Program-made: the position numbers and the translations under genes
Notes under the pieces: model-generated
The model's database searches: none
The model's input: only the letters and a program-made list of their open reading frames with translations
What the model was told of the DNA's origin: nothing
Shown here: positions 17,416 through 27,172 of the stretch, piece by piece
Layout of the letters: every line of letters begins with the position of its first letter
Position numbering within the stretch: position 1 is the first letter of the stretch
Origin: Hyphomicrobiales bacterium
GTDB taxonomy: Bacteria; Pseudomonadota; Alphaproteobacteria; Rhizobiales; Beijerinckiaceae
NCBI GenBank assembly: GCA_003963405.1
Contig: RXIY01000012.1
Location: 1-59,489 of the forward strand
Direction of reading: 5' to 3'
Length of the DNA stretch: 59,489 nt

Positions 17416-18084
17416 ATGATCGCTGCCGCGAAGAAGATTATCGTGGTCGAGGATGACGACGATTTGCGGGAGACCATCGTTTATGCGCTGGCGTCCGACG
17501 CACGCAGCGTTACCGGCGCTTCGAGCGCGAAGGAATTTCGCGAACTGGCGGCGAAGGAACACTTCGATCTGGCGATCGTCGATATCAACCTTCCGGACGA
17601 CAGCGGTTTCGCCATCGTCAGATCGTTACGCGAGACGACAGCGACGAAAATTATCGTCCTGACGGGACGGGACACCATAACGGACCGTGTCGAGGGATAT
17701 ACTCACGGGGCCGACATCTATATGGTCAAGTCCACGTCTCAGGCCGAGTTGCTGGCTGCGGTAGAGTCGTTGCTGCGCAGGGAAAAGCCGAAATCAGCCG
17801 AACGCGGGTGGCGGATAGACGACGACGACGGGTCCCTGCGCGCCCCTGGCGGGCATAAGGTTACGCTCGGTCTACGCCAGACGGCGTTCATGAAGCGTCT
17901 GATGCGCTCACCGGAGAAGGCGGTCAATCGCAACGAGTTGCGTAAGGTGGTCGGCATCGACGACGACAGCAGCCGTGCGCTGGATATGTTTGTCGCTCGC
18001 TTGCGGCGCGATATCGAACAGCAGGCCAAATGCAAGGCGCCGATCGAGACCGTCCCGCGGCAAGGCTTCGCCTTTCGTCGTTGA
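17416..18084 (+). CDS. OmpR-like response regulator
   Basis: 222 residues: receiver domain (VVEDDDDLRE, phospho-Asp in AIVDINLPDDSG, VLTGRD, MVKS) and a C-terminal winged helix (GLRQTAFMKRLMRSPEKAVNRNEL, ALDMFVARLRRDI, IETVPRQGFAFRR). It should bind DNA when phosphorylated. The ATG follows AGGGG. It is divergent from the H-NOX operon and convergent with the five-PAS kinase, so it may take phosphate from either kinase; the sequence does not say which. Confidence 0.88.
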   Translation: MIAAAKKIIVVEDDDDLRETIVYALASDARSVTGASSAKEFRELAAKEHFDLAIVDINLPDDSGFAIVRSLRETTATKIIVLTGRDTITDRVEGYTHGADIYMVKSTSQAELLAAVESLLRREKPKSAERGWRIDDDDGSLRAPGGHKVTLGLRQTAFMKRLMRSPEKAVNRNELRKVVGIDDDSSRALDMFVARLRRDIEQQAKCKAPIETVPRQGFAFRR

Positions 18085-18110
18085 GCGCCGTCGGGTCCGT
18101 CCGCCTCGAG

Positions 18111-20780
18111 TCAGTCAGGTCGGGCGGTTGGATCGAGAGGCAGCGTCACGGTGAAAACGCTGCCAAAGCCTTGCCCTTCACTTTTGGCGGATATTGCTCC
18201 TTCGTGCAGCTGCACCAGTTGCCGGGCGAGCGCGAGCCCAATTCCGAGGCCTTCCGCCCTTCTCTCTGTTCCGTGCCTCATCTGCTGGAAAAGTTCGAAG
18301 ATTGCGTTCAGTTGATCCGCCGGTATGCCAATTCCATTGTCGGACACTTCGACGATCGCGTCCTTGCCGCTTCGTGCCGCTCTCACTTTGATGATGCCCC
18401 CAATGTCTGTGAACTTTGCGGCGTTATCGAGAAGATTGACGAAAACCTGAATCAGGCGCACCGAGTCGCCGGTGACGGGCAGCGGTTCGCACGAGATGTC
18501 CGAGACTAACGTAATGTTTTTCTTTTCGACCTTGGCTCGGATGAGGTCAACGGCGTCCCGGATCAAATCCGAAAGATCGACGGGGCCTTTTCTGAGCTCG
18601 ATCTTACCTGAGGTTATCCGAGAAACCTGAACGAGATCCTCGACCAGCCTGGCGAGATGCCTGCCTTGCCTGATGGCGCGCCCAAGCGCGAGCAGGTCGT
18701 CCTCTCTGGCGAAACCGCCCGCACGCAGATTTGCATCGACATTTTCGATTGCGAGGTTGATCGTCGCCAATGGATTGCGGAGCTCATGCGCCAGTGTAGC
18801 CAGAAACTCGTTTTTTCGCTGATCCGCCTCCCTGAGGACTTGAAGATGCTCCTCGATCTGGTTCTGGAGACGCTTGCGTTCGGTAAAGTCCATGACCATG
18901 GCCAACGCACCTGAATAGGCGTCTTCCTCGAAAATCGGGCAACAGGAAAGCACGGCCCAAAGCTCCGATCCATCCTTGCGTCTGAACTTGAAGTCGTGGG
19001 TCTCGATTATGCCCGCCTTGCGATCCAGGAGCTTGTGTGCTGCGATATTCAACCATTCCTCGTCCATGAAGCCCCTGAAGTCGCGACCGCGCATCTCCTC
19101 CGTGGTGTAGCCCAGCATTTGAGCCATCTTGGGATTGACGAAGCTCGTCTTCGCATCAGCATCAATCAGCCAGATGCCCTCCTGCGAGGTTTCCACGATC
19201 CTGCGATATCGGTCCTCCGATTTTTGCAGCAGCGATTGCTGTGCGTCCTTCAGCGCCGTTATGTCCCACAAGGCGCCAATAGCACCTCTCGGACGGCCAT
19301 CCTCTTCGAACAAGACCATTCCTCTGGATCGCAGCCAGCGGATCTTGCCATCCTGGCTGCCGGCGATGCGGCATTCGGAGTCGATCTCCCCGCGCCCGGC
19401 GAAAGCGTCCTGCACAATCTCTTCGTAAGAATCCCGATCTTCCGGAACGATCTGCTCGAGGAATCGCTCGAAGCTGGGCGTTGCTCCAGGCGGCAGATCG
19501 CATATTCTGCGGTATTCCTCATTGATCCAATATTGCTCGGCTCTGAGATCCCAGTCCCAGATGCCGATACGGGCGACCGCTTGTGCGACCTTCAGCCGCT
19601 CGGAGCTTTGCCGCAGCGCCTGATCCGCTTTCTTGCGCTCGGTGATCTCCTCGACAACGACGCCGAAGCCTCTGATGTCGCCGGTATTCCCGAAGAACGG
19701 ATACCAGCTTTCGCGAAAATGCCGCGCGGCGCCCGGCTGGCTGGGGGTTTCGGCCACGATCTCCCTGTTGGTGAGAGGCTTTCGGGATGCGAGAATTTCT
19801 TGCATCGCCACCCGGGCGCTGGCTGCGATTGCAGGAGCGGTCTCCTCCAATGTCCGCCCGACCAGTTGTTCAGGCGTAAGCCCTCCGAAAGCCGCGAGAT
19901 GGCGGTTGACCCGCAAATAGCGCAACTCTCGATCAAAAAAGCAAAGGCCGATTGGGGCGTTATTATAAATCCACTCCAACTCTTCCTTTTTCTCGCGCGC
20001 CTTTGCCTCGCTTCGCCGCAAGGCTTCTTCCAGAGTTTTTCGTTCATGAATGTCGACGTGCGTGCCGACGGCGCGAACGGGCGCCCCGGACTCGTCGCGC
20101 TCCACGACTTTCCCTCGGCTCATGATCCAGCGATATGAGCCGTCCTTGGCGCGCATTCTGAATTCGATAGAGTAGAAGCCGTGTGCTTCGATCAGGTGGC
20201 GGGCCATCGCCGCAACGCGGTCGCGATCATCCGGATGCAACAGACTTTTCCAGAAGTCGAGACTGCCTGAGCCCCAGTCGGATGCGTCATAGCCCAGCAT
20301 TGTGTAATAGGAGGGGCTGTAACTGGCCTCGTCGGTTCGAAGGTTCCAGTCCCATATGCCGTCGCTCGTCGCCTCGATTGCGAAGCGGTAGCGCTCCTCG
20401 GATTCCCGAAGGGATTTCTCGGCCTTTTTGCGCGGCGTGATATCTTCCACGTAGGCGACAATTCCCAGGATGTCGCCATTTTCATCGCGCCAGGGCCGTG
20501 TTTCCGTTCTCACCCATTGAACATCCCCGTGTGGCAGGGTGAGTTGGTCGTCCTCACGAATGACGACCTCGCCGGCGAGCGCACGACGAGAGACCTCTCT
20601 CCATTTCTCGTCGCGGAGATCAGGAAAAACATCGAAAACGGATCGACCCAGAATGCCGCTGCCAAGCTTTCGCTCCCTGAGCCACCTCGGGCTTGCGGCA
20701 ATGTAGCGTAAGTCGCGATCCAACAGAGCCATTGCGACGGGCGCTTGCTCGATGAACCGGCGGAGCTCTGCCCCCTTCAT
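18111..20780 (-). CDS. Five-PAS hybrid-sensor-type histidine kinase
   Basis: 889 residues with five consecutive PAS/PAC units (starts near FIEQAPVAMALLDRD, FAIEATSDGIWDWN, EWIYNNAPIGLCFFD, VAQAVARIGIWDWD, RIVETSQEGIWLID), a HisKA domain (FLATLAHELRNPLATI) and a HATPase (NLLDNAAKFTDIGG, DNGIGIPAD, GLGIGLALARQL). No transmembrane segment or receiver is present, so it is a cytosolic kinase. ATG 20780 with GAGGA 8 bases upstream is preferred to the 13-codon extension to 20819. The third PAS (IYNNAPIGLC) and the kinase core are clearly paralogous to those of the HNOBA kinase, so one derives from the other by duplication. It probably signals through the OmpR-like regulator next door. Confidence 0.92.
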   Translation of the reverse strand: MKGAELRRFIEQAPVAMALLDRDLRYIAASPRWLRERKLGSGILGRSVFDVFPDLRDEKWREVSRRALAGEVVIREDDQLTLPHGDVQWVRTETRPWRDENGDILGIVAYVEDITPRKKAEKSLRESEERYRFAIEATSDGIWDWNLRTDEASYSPSYYTMLGYDASDWGSGSLDFWKSLLHPDDRDRVAAMARHLIEAHGFYSIEFRMRAKDGSYRWIMSRGKVVERDESGAPVRAVGTHVDIHERKTLEEALRRSEAKAREKKEELEWIYNNAPIGLCFFDRELRYLRVNRHLAAFGGLTPEQLVGRTLEETAPAIAASARVAMQEILASRKPLTNREIVAETPSQPGAARHFRESWYPFFGNTGDIRGFGVVVEEITERKKADQALRQSSERLKVAQAVARIGIWDWDLRAEQYWINEEYRRICDLPPGATPSFERFLEQIVPEDRDSYEEIVQDAFAGRGEIDSECRIAGSQDGKIRWLRSRGMVLFEEDGRPRGAIGALWDITALKDAQQSLLQKSEDRYRRIVETSQEGIWLIDADAKTSFVNPKMAQMLGYTTEEMRGRDFRGFMDEEWLNIAAHKLLDRKAGIIETHDFKFRRKDGSELWAVLSCCPIFEEDAYSGALAMVMDFTERKRLQNQIEEHLQVLREADQRKNEFLATLAHELRNPLATINLAIENVDANLRAGGFAREDDLLALGRAIRQGRHLARLVEDLVQVSRITSGKIELRKGPVDLSDLIRDAVDLIRAKVEKKNITLVSDISCEPLPVTGDSVRLIQVFVNLLDNAAKFTDIGGIIKVRAARSGKDAIVEVSDNGIGIPADQLNAIFELFQQMRHGTERRAEGLGIGLALARQLVQLHEGAISAKSEGQGFGSVFTVTLPLDPTARPD

Positions 20781-21011
20781 TAACGGGTCCTCTTTGGCGA
20801 ATATGGTCGGCGCACGCATCGGTACGCGGGTCTGGCCGCTCCCGCCGAGAAGCTAGCGTTGCGAGAATCTCCTTGGCAAGCCGAGGTCCACGCTCTGAAT
20901 GTCGCACCGGCGCGCGTCTGGACATATCTCAATGAGCGGAGCCGCAGGCAGCCTGGGGTGTCCTGGTCGTATACGACCTTTGCAAGAAAGAGGGAAAAAT
21001 CCGCCGTCCGG

Positions 21012-21254
21012 TCAATACCAAGGCCAGTCGAACAGCGTCTCTTCGTTTTGGGTGAATGGCTTGGGGGGAGATGGCCGTCGGAGCCTCGGTCTCGCATATG
21101 AGCCGGCGGCCCGTGGGGGCAAACAAGTGACCCGGCTCTTTGGTAAAGCTTGGCGGGCTGCGGGGGCGAGAACCGTCGGGTTGATCTCCGATTGCGCAGA
21201 AGCGACCGTCGCGCACATCGCGCCAAGGGCGGAATAGACCAAAATCATGCGCAT
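21012..21254 (-). CDS. Possible small secreted protein
   Basis: 80 residues starting with a plausible signal peptide (MRMILVYSALGAMCATVASAQS) and ending in a proline-rich tail with PFTQNEETLFDWPWY. No strong ribosome binding site precedes ATG 21254; ATG 21248 is an alternative. It lies in the 613-base interval 20781-21393, which is otherwise empty of recognisable genes. Family unknown. Confidence 0.4.
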   Translation of the reverse strand: MRMILVYSALGAMCATVASAQSEINPTVLAPAARQALPKSRVTCLPPRAAGSYARPRLRRPSPPKPFTQNEETLFDWPWY

Positions 21255-21393
21255 CGGTTGCCCCGAGCTCAATTAGGCTCGCCCAGCGTAGCAGCCATTC
21301 AGCGCGGAAGCTAGACGTTGCTCTTAATCCGAGCCTCTGGAAAGTGGATTCTACAGTCTCGGCAAACGCGTTTTGGGCCCTATGTGCCAATGT

Positions 21394-21576
21394 ATGAGCC
21401 AGCGATCAATGCGATACGACAGAGACGACCCGGCGCGCTATGAACGGGCGAAACGCCGCAAGCTGATCGAAGCCGGGAAAATCCCCGGCCTCTTCGTCCC
21501 GGGCAGCAAGAAATTGCATCCCGAGGTCAAGGCGCTGATCGACAGCGCAATCGCCAGGAAGGCGAATGGATTGTAA
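21394..21576 (+). CDS. Small basic hypothetical protein
   Basis: 60 residues, basic and helical (MRYDRDDPARYERAKRRKLIEAGKIPG, HPEVKALIDSAIARKANG). It reads like genuine protein but no family is recognised. The start is uncertain: TTG 21373 and ATG 21382, 21394 and 21409 share the frame and none has a good site. It is convergent with the tiny membrane ORF at 21586. Confidence 0.5.
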   Translation: MSQRSMRYDRDDPARYERAKRRKLIEAGKIPGLFVPGSKKLHPEVKALIDSAIARKANGL

Positions 21577-21585
21577 CAGCCGCCC

Positions 21586-21666
21586 TCAGTCGTTGCGCAG
21601 CCAGAAATATCCGACGGTGGCGGCCCCGACCGCCAGCACCAGAACGAAAAGCCCGTAACCCGCCAT
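21586..21666 (-). CDS. 26-residue single-span membrane peptide
   Basis: MAGYGLFVLVLAVGAATVG followed by YFWLRND: one transmembrane helix with a short charged end. ATG 21666 is preceded by a strong GGGGAGGA site about 6 bases upstream, which is why a frame this short is called. A longer frame upstream in the same register matches nothing. Function unknown. Confidence 0.5.
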   Translation of the reverse strand: MAGYGLFVLVLAVGAATVGYFWLRND

Positions 21667-21844
21667 GGCGTCCTCCCCAGAGCGCAGGAGACGCTCGTCA
21701 GGGCGTCTCGTCCGTGATCCGGAAACTTGCGCCGTGTCGGCTGGCCGCGCGACCGCAATTCCAGCCAACTTTCGGACAGAACGAGCACATTTGGCCGCTT
21801 GGGCGTGGGCGGCGATCGCCGCCCTACAACCGGCGGAAGCGCCT

Positions 21845-22066
21845 TCAGGCGGCCTTGGCGTATGCGCGATCGAACAGGCGCAGGGTCTGGACCAGATCCG
21901 AGACATACCCGTCCGCGCCGAGTTCAGCGAACCTCCCAATATCGTTCAGGATCATGCGTCGGACGGTCGAGGGGCCGCGGCTGATATTGCAAAGATAGCC
22001 GGCCAGCATTTTTGCCGGGCGGTCATCTGGGCCTGTCGAGACAGGCTCAGCCTGAAAATGCCGCAT
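21845..22066 (-). CDS. Small hypothetical protein
   Basis: 73 residues, cytosolic, helical (NISRGPSTVRRMILNDIGRFAELGADGYVSDLVQTLRL without signal or membrane segment). The start at 22066 is supported by GGGAGGA immediately upstream at ideal spacing. It is divergent from lepA (219 bases apart). Family not recognised. Confidence 0.6.
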   Translation of the reverse strand: MRHFQAEPVSTGPDDRPAKMLAGYLCNISRGPSTVRRMILNDIGRFAELGADGYVSDLVQTLRLFDRAYAKAA

Positions 22067-22285
22067 CGCTTCCTCCCGTGACCATGAGCTTGGCTTTTTT
22101 CAGCCGTCGCTTTCGCCAACCTTGCCATCATGCCGAGCGCCTGCCGGATCGAGAAACCTGTGGAAAATACGGGACCGATTTTGCGGTGCGGAAATCCGCC
22201 TCGGGCGCTTGCTTGCGGGTTGCCGACGCCGCTTGGTTAATCGCGCCCTTCCCTTTACGGGCGGGCGCTGCTATCCCCACGCGCC

Positions 22286-24094
22286 ATGAGCACCCCCCAC
22301 AAATTCGACAACATCCGCAATTTCTCCATCGTGGCCCACATCGACCATGGCAAGTCGACGCTCGCGGACCGCCTGATTCAGGAGACCGGGACGCTCGCCG
22401 CCCGCGAGATGGTGGAGCAGGTGCTCGATTCGATGGATATCGAGCGTGAGCGCGGCATCACGATCAAGGCGCAGACGGTGCGCCTGCACTACCGCGCCAA
22501 GGATGGAAAAGAGTATATTCTCAATCTGATGGACACGCCCGGCCACGTTGACTTCGCCTATGAGGTGTCGCGGTCGCTGAAAGCCTGCGAGGGCTCGCTC
22601 CTGGTCGTGGACGCCTCACAGGGGGTCGAGGCGCAGACGCTCGCCAATGTCTATCAGGCGATCGATGCGGGCCACGAGATCGTGCCTGTCCTCAACAAGA
22701 TCGACCTGCCGGCGGCCGAGCCCGACCGCATCAAGGAGCAGATCGAGGAGGTCATCGGCCTCGACGCCTCCGACGCGGTGCTCATTTCCGCCAAGACGGG
22801 CATCGGCATCCCGGACGTGCTGGAGGCGATCGTCACGCGCCTGCCGCCACCGCAGGGCGACGAAAAGGGGCCTCTCAAGGCGCTGCTGGTCGACAGCTGG
22901 TACGACGCCTATCTCGGCGTCGTGGTGCTGGTGCGCATCTTCGACGGCACGCTGAAGAAGGGCCAGAAAATCCAGATGATGGGCACGGGCGCCCATTACG
23001 AGGTCGACAAGATCGGCGTCTTCCGCCCCAAGATGCAGGACGTGGCGGCCCTCGGACCGGGGGAAGTCGGTTTCATCACGGCGCAGATCAAGCAGGTGGC
23101 CGACACCCGCGTCGGCGATACGATCACCGATGAGCGCAAGCCCTGCGCGGAGGCGCTGCCGGGCTTCAAGCCGGCGCAGCCGGTGGTCTTCTGCGGCCTG
23201 TTCCCGGTCGACGCCGCCGATTTCGAGGATTTGCGCGCCGCGATCGGCAAGCTGCGCCTCAACGACGCGAGCTTCTCTTATGAAATGGAGACTTCGGCGG
23301 CGCTGGGCTTCGGCTTCCGCTGCGGCTTCCTCGGCCTTCTGCATCTTGAGATCATTCAGGAGCGGCTCCACCGCGAATTCAATCTCGATCTCATCGCGAC
23401 GGCGCCCTCGGTCGTCTACAAGATTTTGCTCACCAATGGCGACGAGATCGAGCTGCACAACCCGGCCGACATGCCGGATGTCGTGAAGATCGAGGAAATC
23501 AAGGAGCCCTGGATTCGGGCCACGATCCTGACGCCCGACGAATATCTCGGCTCAGTGCTGAAACTCTGCCAGGACCGGCGCGGCGTGCAGGTCGATCTCA
23601 ACTATGTCGGCAAGCGCGCGATGGCGGTCTATGACCTGCCGCTCAACGAGGTGGTCTTCGACTTCTACGATCGTCTGAAGTCCATATCGAAGGGCTACGC
23701 CAGCTTCGACTATCAGCTCACCGACTATCGCGCCGGCGATCTCGTGAAGATGAGCATTCTTGTCAATTCCGAGCCCGTGGACGCCTTGTCCATGCTGGTG
23801 CATCGCACCCGCGCGGAGGGGCGCGGGCGCCAGATGTGCGAGAAGCTCAAGGAGCTCATCCCGCCGCATATGTTCCAGGTGCCGATCCAGGCGGCGCTCG
23901 GCGGCAAGATCATCGCCCGCGAAACGGTGCGCGCCTTCCGCAAGGACGTGACCGCCAAATGTTACGGCGGCGACGTGACGCGAAAGCGCAAGCTGCTCGA
24001 GAAGCAGAAGGAAGGCAAGAAGAAGATGCGCCAGTTCGGGCGGGTGGAGATCCCGCAAGAGGCGTTCATCGCCGCCCTGAAGATGGAGGAGTAG
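22286..24094 (+). CDS. lepA: Elongation factor 4 (LepA) GTPase
   Basis: 602 residues, the standard LepA length. GTPase motifs: [13 protein letters not shown] (G1), RGITI (G2), DTPGHVDF (G3), NKIDLPAA (G4). EF-G-like domains II, III and V follow, then the LepA-specific C-terminal domain ([40 protein letters not shown]). It binds ribosomes and acts on stalled or mistranslocated complexes. The usual lepB neighbour is absent, so it stands alone here. The most confidently conserved core gene in the window. Confidence 0.98.
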   Translation: MSTPHKFDNIRNFSIVAHIDHGKSTLADRLIQETGTLAAREMVEQVLDSMDIERERGITIKAQTVRLHYRAKDGKEYILNLMDTPGHVDFAYEVSRSLKACEGSLLVVDASQGVEAQTLANVYQAIDAGHEIVPVLNKIDLPAAEPDRIKEQIEEVIGLDASDAVLISAKTGIGIPDVLEAIVTRLPPPQGDEKGPLKALLVDSWYDAYLGVVVLVRIFDGTLKKGQKIQMMGTGAHYEVDKIGVFRPKMQDVAALGPGEVGFITAQIKQVADTRVGDTITDERKPCAEALPGFKPAQPVVFCGLFPVDAADFEDLRAAIGKLRLNDASFSYEMETSAALGFGFRCGFLGLLHLEIIQERLHREFNLDLIATAPSVVYKILLTNGDEIELHNPADMPDVVKIEEIKEPWIRATILTPDEYLGSVLKLCQDRRGVQVDLNYVGKRAMAVYDLPLNEVVFDFYDRLKSISKGYASFDYQLTDYRAGDLVKMSILVNSEPVDALSMLVHRTRAEGRGRQMCEKLKELIPPHMFQVPIQAALGGKIIARETVRAFRKDVTAKCYGGDVTRKRKLLEKQKEGKKKMRQFGRVEIPQEAFIAALKMEE

Positions 24095-24618
24095 GGGCGC
24101 CCTCCTTCAGCCGTCGCGCCGCCGCCATATGCGCGGCGCCTGTGCGACCTGCACGAAAATCTGGCTGCGCCGCCCGACCCCGCGTGATGGAAGATCACGC
24201 CGGTTGTAAGTATCCGCGATTGGCCGAGGCCCGTTGAGGCGCTTGGGCGCTCGAATGTTTTGCACAATATGGCGAGACGGCGTCGTCGCCGGAAGTTAAG
24301 CCCAACGCGGGGCGCAAACTCTCTAATTGATGTTGATTTGCCCTCAGAGAGAAGTGAACGTTGTTTACGTAGCGGGCAATCCGTAGAGCATACGCGGCAA
24401 TGTGCGCAATTGGAGGCCGCGTTGCGCTCACTTGACGTATTTCTGTTGACCGAAAGTCCGCAGGATCTCGCTGGAAAAGCTTCATTCCTGATTAAATCTC
24501 GCGCCAGCGCGCGCTGAGTGCGGCGAATTTGCGACGTTATCTTACGAAATACTTATCTTGTCGCTGCTGGCGCCGTGGCGTAGGATCGTAACAGAAAATA
24601 ACGGATCGTAACTACAAG
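24095..24618. other. Long intergenic region upstream of the AraC-type gene
   Basis: More than 500 bases without a recognisable gene. A GC hairpin (GCGCCG 24116-24121 with CGGCGC 24134-24139) just after lepA lacks a T run. The right end holds the GGATCGTAAC repeat pair listed separately. Confidence 0.45.
24583..24612 (+). promoter_or_regulatory. Direct repeat pair, candidate AraC-family operator
   Basis: GGATCGTAAC occurs at 24583-24592 and again, exactly, at 24603-24612, 20 bases start to start (about two helical turns). AraC-family regulators bind such same-face direct half-sites. The pair lies directly before the AraC-type gene, suggesting autoregulation. Confidence 0.45.
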
Positions 24619-24675
24619 ATGATCTCTCCAAGAGCTATGTCTCTGCCTTTCGGGAGGCGGAGCTGCGAGCATTTC

Positions 24676-25635
24676 ATGGATATTCAGGCCTTCGCCAACA
24701 GGTTTCGCGAGGTCTCTCCGTCCGTGCTCGAGATGGACGCCGTTCCCGCCGACGGCAAAGATCCCCAAGGTTTCGAGGGCTTCGTTTCCGCAATCGAAAT
24801 CAATTCCCAGACGCTGGTCTCCGCTTGTATGGATCCCGTAAAGTGGTCCGTTAAAAGCTCGGATCACTTTGAGTTCCACATCCCTTTTATCGTAGGTTAT
24901 GAGGCCGCCGTTGGTGGAAAAAGGATCAAAGTGGAAGCGGGGAGAAGCGTCGCCCTGCTTGTGCCGGATGTGGCTCACGAGGGCGTCACGACCCAGGCTA
25001 GTTTCGGCATTATTCGGCTCAAAAGAGAACAGCTGGTTGCAACGATAAGAGCCATGTCCTGGGCCATGGGCGTCGAACTGCCCATGTCGAGGGTAATGGA
25101 GAGTTCGTCGATTGCAGCGGATGCTGGCTCCATAAATTTCCGGGACTTCTTTTCAGGCCTTTTCAATCTGGTTGACGAATGCAGAGGCAACCAGTCCGTG
25201 CTGAACCGCATGTGCCTTGACGATGTGATCGCGAGGGCGATGGTTTCGCTGATTTACCGGGACAGAATACTGATTGACGCCGCGCAAGAGAATATTCCGC
25301 GCATGAACAAAAACATCGATACGATCTGCGAGCACATAAGAAATCATCCCGAAAGATGGGTTTCCAAAACCGAGATGGAGAGACTGACGGGAATATCGGG
25401 CAGAGCCATTCAATATGGTTTTCAAAAAAGGCATTTTGTCGGCCCAATGGAATGGCAGAAACGCGAAAAGTTGCGCCTCGCAAGACAGTTGCTGCTGGAG
25501 TCAGGGGATAATGCAACTATCGGGTCCATATCGGACCGGCTGGGTTTCTCCTCTCCATCCAGATTTACAATAGAGTTCAGGAAGCTGTTCGGGGAGTCGC
25601 CGAGCGGTCTCAGAAATCGTCGACGGGCTTCTTGA
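24676..25635 (+). CDS. AraC-family transcriptional regulator
   Basis: 319 residues from ATG 24676 (338 from ATG 24619, 332 from ATG 24637; none has an ideal site). The C terminus is a double helix-turn-helix: WVSKTEMERLTGISGRAIQYGFQKR and ATIGSISDRLGFSSPSRFTIEFRKLFGESPSGLR, a classic HTH_18 signature. The N-terminal 180 residues contain a beta-rich effector domain (FEFHIPFIVGYEAAVGGKRIKVEAG) of the AraC_binding_2 type. The effector is unknown. The following two-helix membrane protein gene is a possible target. Confidence 0.87.
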   Translation: MDIQAFANRFREVSPSVLEMDAVPADGKDPQGFEGFVSAIEINSQTLVSACMDPVKWSVKSSDHFEFHIPFIVGYEAAVGGKRIKVEAGRSVALLVPDVAHEGVTTQASFGIIRLKREQLVATIRAMSWAMGVELPMSRVMESSSIAADAGSINFRDFFSGLFNLVDECRGNQSVLNRMCLDDVIARAMVSLIYRDRILIDAAQENIPRMNKNIDTICEHIRNHPERWVSKTEMERLTGISGRAIQYGFQKRHFVGPMEWQKREKLRLARQLLLESGDNATIGSISDRLGFSSPSRFTIEFRKLFGESPSGLRNRRRAS

Positions 25636-25757
25636 GAAGGCGCTTCAGGAGGCGGCGGCATTCCGAAGTTGAATATCTTATTTCCGAAAAATGTCTTTTT
25701 TCTGGATTGTTATGATGCTTCTGTCTTTTTGGGGAACAGCGGGCACGGAGCGTTCAC

Positions 25758-26219
25758 GTGACAGAACCAGGAAATTCGCCTGACAGAACATTTTACCGGA
25801 GAAGCTGCGTATGGCGTTTGGCCATGTTTTGCGCCGGCCTGGCTTTGGCCCTGATCGTTGCGGCTCTCCTCACGCGCTCGGTTGAAGTGAGGACGCTGGT
25901 TCTCGTCCTTTCTTTATATTTTGCTCTCTCTTTTTTCAGCGAGCTGCTCGGGGTTGCTCTCGCCGGTCATGCTATTTCTTTCCCGCGCCGAGTGCTGAAA
26001 ATGTTTCCCTTTCCCGTTCTTTTGCGAAGGTCTCTGAATGTCTCAGATATTTACGTAATTTATTCCTTCAGTAGTCCGGGACTCCAAAGATGCACTGTCG
26101 CAACCTTTCAGGGCGGTAGGGAAACCATCTATTTCCCCGACAGGGACGCGAAATATGCGTTCTTTTCGTCACTGAACTCTGTCAACCGCGAGATAAAAAT
26201 CGTGCGTATTGCGAACTAG
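25758..26219 (+). CDS. Small membrane protein, unknown function
   Basis: 153 residues. Two adjacent hydrophobic helices at about 20-45 and 46-70 (LAMFCAGLALALIVAALL, TLVLVLSLYFALSFFSELLG) are followed by a cytosolic or periplasmic beta-rich half ending INVNREIKIV-like. GTG 25758 lies 8 bases after GGAG. It follows the AraC-type regulator by 122 bases and is convergent with the EamA transporter. Lower GC and more Phe/Ser than its neighbours hint at acquired DNA. Confidence 0.6.
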   Translation: MTEPGNSPDRTFYRRSCVWRLAMFCAGLALALIVAALLTRSVEVRTLVLVLSLYFALSFFSELLGVALAGHAISFPRRVLKMFPFPVLLRRSLNVSDIYVIYSFSSPGLQRCTVATFQGGRETIYFPDRDAKYAFFSSLNSVNREIKIVRIAN

Positions 26220-26235
26220 ACGGCCCTGAAGAGAT

Positions 26236-27138
26236 TCACCCTCGCGCCAGCACGATCATCAGCGCGCCGGCGAGCATGACTCCCGCCCCCAGCAACCGCC
26301 CGCCGTTCTCCTCCTTGAGGACGCGCCCGCTCGCGAGGACCGTGAACAACGCCGAGAGGCGCTTGATCGCGATGACGTAAGGCGTGAAGAGGACGGTGAG
26401 CGCCCACATCTGCAGGGCCGCGCCAAAGGACAGGGCGGAGCCGGCGACGAGCGCATGACGCAAAGCTCTCGGATGCGCGCCTGGGCGGCCGCTCGCGAGC
26501 CAATAGCCCAGCGAACAGATCGCGATGAAGGCGCTTAGCGTCGTCATGTAGATGAGTGGGGCCGACGCCTTCACGGCAAGCTTGTCCAGATTGGCGCAGA
26601 TGCTCCAGATGCTTGCCGTCACGATCATGTAACGCGGCCCGGCATGACGGATGAAAACGCTGAAATTCAGCTTTTTCTTGCTGTCCTGATTGACGTCGAG
26701 AAGGCCGACGCCGAGCACGGTGAGGATGACGCCGAGAACGCCCATCGGGGGCGCAGTTTCGCCTGTCATGATCGGCGAGGTGACGAGCATCAGCACCGGC
26801 GTCAGCAGGACGAGCGGCGCGACGAGCGAGGCGTCGGACAGGCGGAAGGCGCGAATGAAGAAGACATAAGCCACGACGTTGAGGGCGCCGTTGAGGACGA
26901 GAAGGCTCCAGAACCCCGGCTTCGTTAGGGTCTCGAGCGTTTCCACCGGCGCGCTCAGCAGCCCGGGATAGGCGACGGCGCTGGCGATGACCAGCAGAAA
27001 CGTACACATCGTCCATTGCGCCGCGAGGATGGCCCGATCGTCGGCCGCGCGGGTCGCGGCTTTAGTGCCGAGATCCGTGACCGTTTGGCACAGGGCGGTG
27101 ATGAGCGAGCCGAAGAGGGCGAGAAGGGCGAGATCCAT
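26236..27138 (-). CDS. EamA/DMT-superfamily transporter
   Basis: 300 residues with about ten hydrophobic segments in the two-fold EamA arrangement (first half MDLALLALFGSLITALCQTV to VLGVGLLDV, second half from YMIVTASIWSICANLDKLAVK to AGVMLAGALMIVLARG). Probably an inner-membrane exporter of small metabolites; substrate unknown. The frame continues to 27438, but ATG 27138 places the first helix at the N terminus, and the extra residues overlap the neighbouring methyltransferase. Confidence 0.85.
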   Translation of the reverse strand: MDLALLALFGSLITALCQTVTDLGTKAATRAADDRAILAAQWTMCTFLLVIASAVAYPGLLSAPVETLETLTKPGFWSLLVLNGALNVVAYVFFIRAFRLSDASLVAPLVLLTPVLMLVTSPIMTGETAPPMGVLGVILTVLGVGLLDVNQDSKKKLNFSVFIRHAGPRYMIVTASIWSICANLDKLAVKASAPLIYMTTLSAFIAICSLGYWLASGRPGAHPRALRHALVAGSALSFGAALQMWALTVLFTPYVIAIKRLSALFTVLASGRVLKEENGGRLLGAGVMLAGALMIVLARG

Positions 27139-27172
27139 CTGCAGGCCATAGCTCGCGCGTGTGATTTTGCAA

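Noticed and set aside
24195-24485. 96-codon minus-strand ORF between lepA and the AraC-type gene
   Set aside because: No ribosome binding site and no protein-like pattern.
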